Assembly (NCBI GenBank): GCA_949948825.1
Contig: CATLIJ010000051.1
Span: 1 to 12,355, forward strand
Source: an uncultured Clostridiaceae bacterium
GTDB lineage: Bacteria > Bacillota > Clostridia > Lachnospirales > Lachnospiraceae
DNA length: 12,355 nt
Direction of reading: 5' to 3'
Numbering within the stretch: the stretch's first letter is position 1; each line of letters begins with the position of its first letter. The notes below the pieces were generated by a model that had not been told where the DNA came from, did no database searches, and saw only the letters and a list, made by a program, of their open reading frames with translations. The translations under genes and the position numbers were made by a program. Of this stretch, positions 6,984 through 12,355 are shown in pieces.

Positions 6984-8378
6984 ATGAACATCATTACTGC
7001 TGTGTACAATCTCTTATGGGGAGATCTTATCACCATCCCCCTTCCTGGAGGCGGAACAGCCGGACTGTCCCTTCTTGTCCTGATTTTGATTCCTTCCGGC
7101 ATCTATTTCACTGTCCGGAGCCGTTTTCTTCCGGTGCGCCTTTTTCCGGACATGCTAAAGATTACCCTGGAGAAAAAGACCAAAGCTGCAAAGGATACTA
7201 TCTCCGGCGTTCAGGCCCTGATTGTGTCCACTGCCACGCGGGTAGGCATGGGCAACTTAGTGGGCGTGGTGGCGGCCATCTCTGCCGGAGGCGCAGGAGC
7301 TGTGTTCTGGATGTGGGTCACTGCCTTAATCGGCTCCTCCACTGCTTTTATGGAAGCCACTCTTGCACAGCTTTATAAGGAAACAGATCCCTTATACGGC
7401 GGATACCGGGGCGGTCCTGCCTATTATATCCATCACTTTATGCAGCGGAAAAAGCAGTCAAAAGCTTCTTCAAAAAAAAGTGTGATTGCTGTGCTGTTTG
7501 CCATCTCCGGCTTAATCTGCTGGTGCGGAATCAGCCAGGTGATCAGCAACTCGGTATCCTCTGCATTTCAGAATGCTTTCCAGGTCCCGCCGCTTTACAG
7601 CACCATTCTTTTAGTGGTTCTTGCCGCTGTCATTGTTCTTAGGAAAAATGCAACGGTAAAGGTGCTTGACATTCTGGTTCCCATTATGGCTGGGTGCTAT
7701 TTTTTCATCACCCTGTTTATTATTGTAAAAAATCTTCCCCTTCTTCCCGGGATTTTCGGCCAGATTCTGTCACAGGCCTTTGGAATCCGTCCCATGGCAG
7801 CAGGAGGACTGGGGGCTGTGATTATGAACGGTGTAAAACGGGGACTGTTTTCTAATGAAGCTGGTTCCGGCTCAGCGCCCTGCGCTGCCGCTGCCGCTGA
7901 TATCAGCCATCCTGCCAAGGAAGGCCTTTTACAGGCTTTCGGCGTGTTTATTGACACCATTGTTATCTGCAGCTGCTCTGCCTTTATCATGCTGCTGGCC
8001 CCGGAGGATCTGACTGCTGGTCTTGAAGGCATGGATCTTTTACAGGCTGCCATGAAACACCATTTGGGAAGCTTCGGAGTAATTTTTATTGCTGTAACCC
8101 TGTGGCTTTTCAGCTACTCCACCTTTATTGGCATTCTGTTTTATGCCCGCTCCAATGTGGCCTATCTTTTTGGAGATACCTGGCTGTCTCAGACTCTCTA
8201 TAAAGTCCTTGCCCTGATTATGCTTTTCATCGGCGGGCTTGCCGCCTATACCTTTGTATGGGATTTGGGAGATGTGGGAATCGGGCTTATGACCATTTTT
8301 AACATGGCTGTGCTGCTTCCCATGTCCAAAGAAGCGGTGGTCTCTCTGAAGGATTACGAAAACCGGTTCAGAATGTAA
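6984..8378 (+). CDS. AGCS-family sodium:alanine/glycine symporter
   Basis: Members of the alanine or glycine:cation symporter family import small neutral amino acids with sodium across the cytoplasmic membrane. The 464-residue protein is hydrophobic throughout, with about ten helices. It shows the family signatures: TRVGMGNLVGVVAAIS at 85-100 after the first conserved helix, YRGGPAYYI at 141-149, and FSNEAGSGSAP at 289-299, which lines the substrate site in the structurally known AgcS. The length is normal. I start at the ATG at 6984 because AGGAGG is 8 bases before it and the opening MNIITAVYNLLWGD is typical; the 36 extra codons from 6876 overlap the promoter and have no ribosome binding site. 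It stands alone between the nadE promoter and the rrf2 promoter. Alanine versus glycine preference is not readable. Confidence 0.95.
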   Translation: MNIITAVYNLLWGDLITIPLPGGGTAGLSLLVLILIPSGIYFTVRSRFLPVRLFPDMLKITLEKKTKAAKDTISGVQALIVSTATRVGMGNLVGVVAAISAGGAGAVFWMWVTALIGSSTAFMEATLAQLYKETDPLYGGYRGGPAYYIHHFMQRKKQSKASSKKSVIAVLFAISGLICWCGISQVISNSVSSAFQNAFQVPPLYSTILLVVLAAVIVLRKNATVKVLDILVPIMAGCYFFITLFIIVKNLPLLPGIFGQILSQAFGIRPMAAGGLGAVIMNGVKRGLFSNEAGSGSAPCAAAAADISHPAKEGLLQAFGVFIDTIVICSCSAFIMLLAPEDLTAGLEGMDLLQAAMKHHLGSFGVIFIAVTLWLFSYSTFIGILFYARSNVAYLFGDTWLSQTLYKVLALIMLFIGGLAAYTFVWDLGDVGIGLMTIFNMAVLLPMSKEAVVSLKDYENRFRM

Positions 8379-8386
8379 GGATTTTG

Positions 8387-8415
8387 TTTACATTTGTCTA
8401 ATTTTTTTGTACAAT
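8387..8415 (+). promoter_or_regulatory. Sigma-A promoter for the Rrf2-family gene
   Basis: TTTACA (8387-8392), 17 bases, TACAAT (8410-8415). It begins 9 bases after the symporter stop and leaves about 45 bases of leader. No hairpin terminator is seen between the symporter stop and this promoter, so some readthrough is possible. Confidence 0.68.
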
Positions 8416-8467
8416 GATAATAGAAGCTGCCACATAAACTTGCCTAATGGATAAGGAGAGTGGAAGT

Positions 8468-8899
8468 ATGAAGATTTCTACCAAGGGGCGGTACGCCCTG
8501 CGCATGATGATTGAGTTTGGTTTGAACCTGGATCAATGTACCAAGATCAGTCAGGTAGCTGCCCGCCAGGGCATATCTGACAAGTATCTGGAACAGATCG
8601 TAACCCTGCTGCATCGTGCCGGATACGTCCGCAGCACCCGAGGCGCCCAGGGCGGCTATATGCTGACCAGGAGACCGGAGGAATATACGGTAGGCATGAT
8701 TCTCCGCCAAACCGAGGGCAGCCTTTCCCCGGTTCCCTGTCTGGACGACGAGGTAAACCAGTGCCAGCGCTCTTCCTACTGTGCAGCACTGACCGTCTGG
8801 ACGCAGCTAAGGGATGCCATTGATCAGGTAGTAGACAGCGTGACTTTGGCAGATCTGATCGAGGAACAAAAAAAGCGGCCTCACGACAACCTAATGTAA
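8468..8899 (+). CDS. Rrf2-family transcriptional regulator with a three-cysteine cluster site
   Basis: Rrf2 proteins are dimeric winged-helix repressors or activators; IscR, NsrR and CymR sense Fe-S status, nitric oxide or cysteine supply. The 143 residues open with MKISTKGRYALRMM, the family hallmark. The recognition helix region (ISDKYLEQIVTLLHRAGYVRSTRGAQGGYMLTR) follows at 36-68. Cys91, Cys99 and Cys105 are spaced CX7CX5C, where IscR has the CX5CX5C ligands of a [2Fe-2S] cluster, so iron-sulfur or redox sensing is likely but not shown. I start at the ATG at 8468 with AAGGAGAG just upstream; the earlier in-frame ATG at 8447 lacks a ribosome binding site. The next gene, tcdA, is 46 bases downstream and may be cotranscribed. 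No cysteine desulfurase gene is in the window. Confidence 0.93.
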   Translation: MKISTKGRYALRMMIEFGLNLDQCTKISQVAARQGISDKYLEQIVTLLHRAGYVRSTRGAQGGYMLTRRPEEYTVGMILRQTEGSLSPVPCLDDEVNQCQRSSYCAALTVWTQLRDAIDQVVDSVTLADLIEEQKKRPHDNLM

Positions 8900-8945
8900 A
8901 CATGACCGACAAATAAAATGCAAACTTCAAGGAGCAAGTTCATCT

Positions 8946-9662
8946 ATGAATGAATTTTCCAGAACAGAACGGTTAATCGGAACCGAAAAGCAGCAGCGTC
9001 TTGCCGATGTCTCCATCACCCTCTTTGGGGTGGGGGGCGTCGGCTCTCACTGTGCTGAGACTCTTGCACGGTGCGGCATTGGCCGCTTTGTGCTGATTGA
9101 CCATGATGTGGTATCACTGACGAATATAAACCGGCAGATTATTGCCAGCCACAGTACCCTGGGACTTCCCAAGGTCCAGGCCATGAAAGATCGGATTCTT
9201 GACATTAATCCAGACGCTAAGGTGGAAACCTTTGATACCTTTGTATTGCCGGATAACCTAAATCCTCTCATGGAATCTGCCGGAAAAACTGACTATATAA
9301 TTGACGCTGTGGATACCGTGGCAGCAAAGCTTGCCATCGCACAATTTGCCCACAGCCATAAGATTCCCCTCATCTCTTCCATGGGAACTGGCAACAAGTT
9401 TCACGGAGAGCTGTTTGAAATCACAGACATTTCCCAAACCTCTGTGTGTCCGCTGTGCCGGGTTATGCGGCGGGAACTGAAGAAAAGGGGCATGGAGCAT
9501 CTGAAGGTTCTCTATTCAAAGGAAACCCCGGCTGCCCCTGTCCTTTCCGAAGAAGATTCCGGCTCCCGCCGCATTGTGCCGGGAAGCATGCCCTTTGTGC
9601 CGCCTGTGGCCGGACTGCTGATCGCCGGAGAGGTGGTGCGGGACTTGATTGGGATTTTATAA
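8946..9662 (+). CDS. tcdA: tRNA threonylcarbamoyladenosine dehydratase (ThiF/E1-like)
   Basis: TcdA (CsdL) uses ATP to close the side chain of t6A37 in ANN-decoding tRNAs into a cyclic form (ct6A). The 238 residues form an E1-like adenylating fold: the nucleotide loop GVGGVGS at 28-34, Asp52 at the end of the second strand (VLIDHD), NINRQ at 60-64, DAVDTVAAKL at 120-129, and SMGTGNK at 145-151. A CPLC pair at 168-171 precedes a basic helix (RVMRRELKKRGM). This order and length match TcdA rather than ThiF or MoeB, which accept a ubiquitin-like carrier, although those remain the alternatives. The ribosome binding site AGGAG is 11 bases before the ATG, rather far. In other bacteria TcdA works beside the CsdA-CsdE cysteine desulfurase, so its place behind an Fe-S-type Rrf2 regulator is suggestive. 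Confidence 0.92.
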   Translation: MNEFSRTERLIGTEKQQRLADVSITLFGVGGVGSHCAETLARCGIGRFVLIDHDVVSLTNINRQIIASHSTLGLPKVQAMKDRILDINPDAKVETFDTFVLPDNLNPLMESAGKTDYIIDAVDTVAAKLAIAQFAHSHKIPLISSMGTGNKFHGELFEITDISQTSVCPLCRVMRRELKKRGMEHLKVLYSKETPAAPVLSEEDSGSRRIVPGSMPFVPPVAGLLIAGEVVRDLIGIL

Positions 9663-9842
9663 CAATCTCCGATAATTTTCTTTTTAATCTCTGCTGCCTT
9701 TGGATCTTTTTTCTTCTGATACAAATTCGATACAACTCTGAAACCTTTCTGATGCCAACATGGTTTATCTTTAAATAAGAACGTGTTAACCACAAAAACA
9801 GCATCACTTTGCACAATAGGAAAGATACCATCATCCCCCTTG
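9663..9842 (+). other. Gene-free AT-rich interval between tcdA and the VIT/VWA gene
   Basis: I see no coding sequence, no convincing sigma-A promoter and no strong terminator here. The strand is pyrimidine-rich up to about 9715. A heptamer GATACAA is repeated at 9718-9724 and 9729-9735, 11 bases apart (one helical turn), which could be a tandem protein site or chance. Confidence 0.5.
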
Positions 9843-9878
9843 TTTGGACAGACATTACCTGTTTCATGTCTGTCCAAA
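9843..9878 (+). repeat. Perfect 13-bp inverted repeat with 10-base loop upstream of the VIT/VWA gene
   Basis: TTTGGACAGACAT (9843-9855) and ATGTCTGTCCAAA (9866-9878) are exact reverse complements around a 10-base loop. In RNA this is a stable hairpin ending 23 bases before the ribosome binding site of the VIT/VWA gene; in DNA it could be a dimer operator. It lacks a following T run, so it is not a standard terminator for tcdA. Six loop bases, CCTGTT (9858-9863), are complementary to AACAGG at 9882-9887, allowing a competing fold. Confidence 0.85.
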
Positions 9879-9914
9879 TGTAACAGGAATTGAAAACCAA
9901 TGGAGGTACATGAC

Positions 9915-11951
9915 ATGAAAGGAAAAAAACATTTAAAGCTGCTGTGTATGGCCTTTGTTCTTCTGTCCTTCACCTGCCCTCTTGCCGTCTACGGCGACGA
10001 GACACCAAAGGAAGAGGCGGAAGAAATCCTTGCCCCTTACTTTTTTATTGAAGGGGCTGACCCTGAAACAGATTTTCTTCCATTAAAGGAAACGGATGTT
10101 TCCACCAAAATCAGCGGTGTCATCGCAGAAACCTTTGTCACACAAACCTATGCCAATGAAGGGTCTAATCCCATCAATGCCCGCTATATTTTCCCGGCCT
10201 CAGACAATGTGTCCATTCACGGGATGACAATGCAGATTGGGGATCAGGTCATCACAGCAAAAATTCAAGAGAGGGAGGAAGCAAAGAAAACCTTTGAGGA
10301 AGCAAAAAGCGAAGGAAAAAGTGCTTCTCTTCTGGAACAACAGCGGCCCAACGTATTTTCCATGGATGTGGCAAATATTATGCCTGGTGACACCATACGC
10401 ATTGAACTTCACTACACGGAAATGGTGATGTCCACAGAGGGCGTCTACCAGTTTGTCTTTCCCACTGTAGTAGGTCCCCGTTATGCCAGCCCTTCCGAAG
10501 ATACAGAGGACGGCCCAGGTTCCGACGCCAAAGATCCAGAGGACTGGGTATCCAGTCCCTATCTCCAGGAAGGCAGGACTCCGGAGGAAAAGTACAATAT
10601 TTCGGTTACTCTGTCAACCGGCGTGCCAATTACAGATATTTCCTGCAAATCTCACAAAATCCAGGTAGAAAAGGACAGGGAAGATATGGCCAAAGTCACG
10701 CTTGCCGACCCGTCTGACTATGCAGGCAACCGGGATTTCATTCTGGATTACAAATTGACTGGTTCGGAAGTCAGCTGCGGCCTGATGCTGGATTCGGATG
10801 AAGAGGAAAATTATTTTATGCTGATGGTTCAGCCGCCGGAGCGCTACACTCCCGACCAGCTGCCGCCGCGGGAATATATCTTTGTGCTGGACGTGTCTGG
10901 TTCCATGTTCGGTTATCCTTTGGACACGGCAAAAGACTTAATCCGCGATTTGATTTCCAGCTTAAAGCCTGACGATTGTTTTAACCTTCTGCTCTTTTCC
11001 AATGCCTCCTTACAGATGTCCCCGGAATCCGTAGCTGCCACTCCGGATAACATTCAAAGGGCATTAGACTTGATTGACGAAGAAAGCGGAGGAGGAGGCA
11101 CAGAGCTTGCCCCTGCCCTTATGGATGCCCTTTCCACCCCCAGGACAGAAGGATTTTCCCGCAATATAATTACGATCACAGACGGATATATTTCCGGGGA
11201 AAAAGAAATTTTCCGAATCATCAATGCCAATCTGGCAGACACAAGCTTTTTCTCCTTTGGCATCGGAGATTCGGTCAACCGCTATCTGATTGACGGGATG
11301 GCAAAGGCCGGTCAGGGGGAAGCCTTTGTGGTGACAGATGCCAAAGACGCCGCAGATACGGCCAAACGCTTCCGGACCTATGTGGAAGCTCCTCTTTTAA
11401 GAGACATCAAAGTTTCCTTCCAGGGCTTTGACGCCTATGAGCTGGAGCCAACCGTTCTTCCCACTATGTTTGCCAAACGTCCTATTGTTTTATTTGGAAA
11501 ATGGCGCGGCAGCAAAAATGGCACCATCCGGATCACCGGAAAAACTGGCAGGGAAGATTATGTTAAGGAGATTTCTGTGGCTGAAATCCCGTCCTCGGAT
11601 GCCAACAACGCCATCCGGTATCTGTGGGCAAGAAAACGGATTGAGCGGCTGACGGACTACGGCGGAAGCGGAACGGATTCCAAGCTTGCCAAAAAGCTTG
11701 TGACCTCCCTGGGCCTGAAATACAGCATGATGACTCCCTACACCTCCTTTGTGGCTGTGACCGAGACCATCCGAAATCCGAATGCAGACAGCACAGACGT
11801 AAAACAGCCATCAGTCCTTCCTCTGCATGTATCCAGTCTTTCCGTAGGCGGATATACCACTGGCTCCGAACCCGGCGGAATGCTTCTTCTTTTGGTAGTT
11901 CTATGGATTGGAGGGGCAGGATTTCTCCGCTTCCGGCGAAACAGGAGGTAA
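9915..11951 (+). CDS. Secreted VIT + von Willebrand A domain surface protein with exosortase-type sorting tail
   Basis: The 678-residue protein resembles inter-alpha-trypsin inhibitor heavy chains. A signal peptide spans 1-27 (basic KGKKHLK, hydrophobic core, AVYG before DET). The VIT domain covers about 50-185, with GMTMQIGD and EREEAKKTFEEAKSEGKSAS, then an acidic linker (191-211). The VWA domain covers about 320-495 with an intact metal site: Asp326-Ser328-Ser330 (DVSGSM), Thr396 and Asp423. LGLKYSMMTPYTSFVAV at 599-615 is typical of the family. The tail is SEPGG (651-655), a hydrophobic helix (656-670) and RFRRNRR (672-678), a three-part sorting signal without LPxTG. I start at 9915, with GGAGG 8 bases before it; an ATG at 9900 precedes that site. 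The next gene, an exosortase, follows after 5 bases and should process this tail. Binding partner unknown; adhesion or envelope organisation is inferred. Confidence 0.93.
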   Translation: MKGKKHLKLLCMAFVLLSFTCPLAVYGDETPKEEAEEILAPYFFIEGADPETDFLPLKETDVSTKISGVIAETFVTQTYANEGSNPINARYIFPASDNVSIHGMTMQIGDQVITAKIQEREEAKKTFEEAKSEGKSASLLEQQRPNVFSMDVANIMPGDTIRIELHYTEMVMSTEGVYQFVFPTVVGPRYASPSEDTEDGPGSDAKDPEDWVSSPYLQEGRTPEEKYNISVTLSTGVPITDISCKSHKIQVEKDREDMAKVTLADPSDYAGNRDFILDYKLTGSEVSCGLMLDSDEEENYFMLMVQPPERYTPDQLPPREYIFVLDVSGSMFGYPLDTAKDLIRDLISSLKPDDCFNLLLFSNASLQMSPESVAATPDNIQRALDLIDEESGGGGTELAPALMDALSTPRTEGFSRNIITITDGYISGEKEIFRIINANLADTSFFSFGIGDSVNRYLIDGMAKAGQGEAFVVTDAKDAADTAKRFRTYVEAPLLRDIKVSFQGFDAYELEPTVLPTMFAKRPIVLFGKWRGSKNGTIRITGKTGREDYVKEISVAEIPSSDANNAIRYLWARKRIERLTDYGGSGTDSKLAKKLVTSLGLKYSMMTPYTSFVAVTETIRNPNADSTDVKQPSVLPLHVSSLSVGGYTTGSEPGGMLLLLVVLWIGGAGFLRFRRNRR

Positions 11952-11956
11952 CTTTT

Positions 11957-12355
11957 ATGGACATTACCTTTCTCCCCAGTATGAAAAAAGCTATATCTGA
12001 AAACAAAAAATTTTATTTCACAGCTCTGGTTATATTGGTGGGAATCAAATTCTTTTATGCCACAGCAGACAGCGACAGGCTTCTCTGGATTCTGGCTCCC
12101 ACAGCCTGGTGGATTGAAATTTTGTCCGGAATTACCTTTGAGTATGTAAGCCCCATAGGATTCATAAACCATTCCCTTCAGTTTATCTTTGCCCCGTCCT
12201 GTTCAGGGGTCCGGTTTATGGTCATCTGCTCTGCCATGCTGATTTTCTCCTTTCTTCACCGGAGAAAAAGTGATTGGGGACGTTTTTGGTGGCTTGCAGG
12301 CTCTCTGGCTTTCTCCTACCTGCTTACCATTCTGATCAATGGTTTCCGGGTTGTT
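11957..12355 (+). CDS. xrtK: Exosortase, XrtK-like (3' end beyond the window)
   Basis: Exosortases are polytopic membrane cysteine transpeptidases thought to cleave C-terminal sorting signals and hand the protein to an envelope acceptor. The 133 codons seen give hydrophobic segments at about 20-36, 43-58, 85-100 and 111-128. The catalytic-cysteine motif is APSCSGVRFM with Cys82, at the start of a helix. NGFR (Asn128 and Arg131) matches the second conserved motif, at about the expected distance. The third conserved basic residue (His in most exosortases) would lie beyond base 12355. The short N-terminus, the absence of an EpsI-like domain, and the single adjacent target fit exosortase K, which I recall as a small exosortase class; the subclass is less certain than the superfamily. 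AGGAGG at 11943-11948 overlaps the end of the VIT/VWA gene, so the two are co-translated. Confidence 0.85.
   Translation, partial: MDITFLPSMKKAISENKKFYFTALVILVGIKFFYATADSDRLLWILAPTAWWIEILSGITFEYVSPIGFINHSLQFIFAPSCSGVRFMVICSAMLIFSFLHRRKSDWGRFWWLAGSLAFSYLLTILINGFRVV

Noticed and set aside
9650..9695. Possible terminator after tcdA (GATTG ... CAATC followed by T-rich sequence)
   Set aside because: The stem is only 5 bp with a 10-base AT-rich loop and the T run is interrupted, too weak to call.
9790..9842. Possible promoter TTGCAC-17-CATCAT upstream of the inverted repeat
   Set aside because: Three of six and four of six consensus matches are no better than chance in an AT-rich gap.
9463..9973. 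Two overlapping minus-strand open frames across the tcdA end and the following gap
   Set aside because: They overlap the tcdA 3' end and the start of the VIT/VWA gene, overlap each other in different frames and look like nothing known; no promoter or ribosome binding site supports them.
11800..11830. LPxTG sortase signal in the VIT/VWA protein
   Set aside because: The only candidate, SVLPLHV, lacks the T-G and is about 20 residues before the hydrophobic helix.

Overview
The window is chromosomal DNA of a low-to-mid-GC Gram-positive anaerobe, most likely a clostridium of the Lachnospiraceae (Clostridium cluster XIVa) type. This rests on the strong AGGAGG-type ribosome binding sites, the TTGnnn/TATAAT-like promoters, and the gene families present; no rRNA or other phylogenetic marker is in the window, so genus is not claimed. 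Gene density is high and there are no insertion sequences, CRISPR arrays, tRNAs or phage genes.

Left half, minus strand (1-6814). Three transcription blocks read leftwards. (a) nadE (glutamine-dependent NAD+ synthetase), a SpoU-type RNA methyltransferase and a TauE/SafE transporter overlap one another and form one operon. (b) An NfeD-like protein and a QmcA/stomatin-like SPFH protein form a membrane-microdomain pair. They have their own promoter, which lies inside a perfect 22-bp palindrome, and a clear intrinsic terminator. (c) argF (ornithine carbamoyltransferase), a 101-residue membrane protein and birA (biotin ligase/repressor, with a TTG start and cut by the window edge) are tightly packed.

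Right half, plus strand (6984-12355). A divergent promoter region separates nadE from an AGCS-family sodium:alanine/glycine symporter. Next come an Rrf2-family regulator with three cysteines in an IscR-like position, and tcdA, a ThiF/E1-like tRNA t6A dehydratase.

The most interesting part is the right end. A secreted 678-residue VIT + von Willebrand A protein ends in a tripartite sorting signal (SEPGG, hydrophobic helix, RFRRNRR). Five bases downstream lies the first 133 codons of a small exosortase, best matched to the exosortase K type, with the SCSG catalytic-cysteine motif and the NxxR motif. This looks like a dedicated enzyme-substrate pair for surface processing in a monoderm bacterium, where LPxTG sortases are the usual route. 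A perfect 13-bp inverted repeat sits just upstream of the VIT/VWA gene, in an otherwise empty 252-bp gap.
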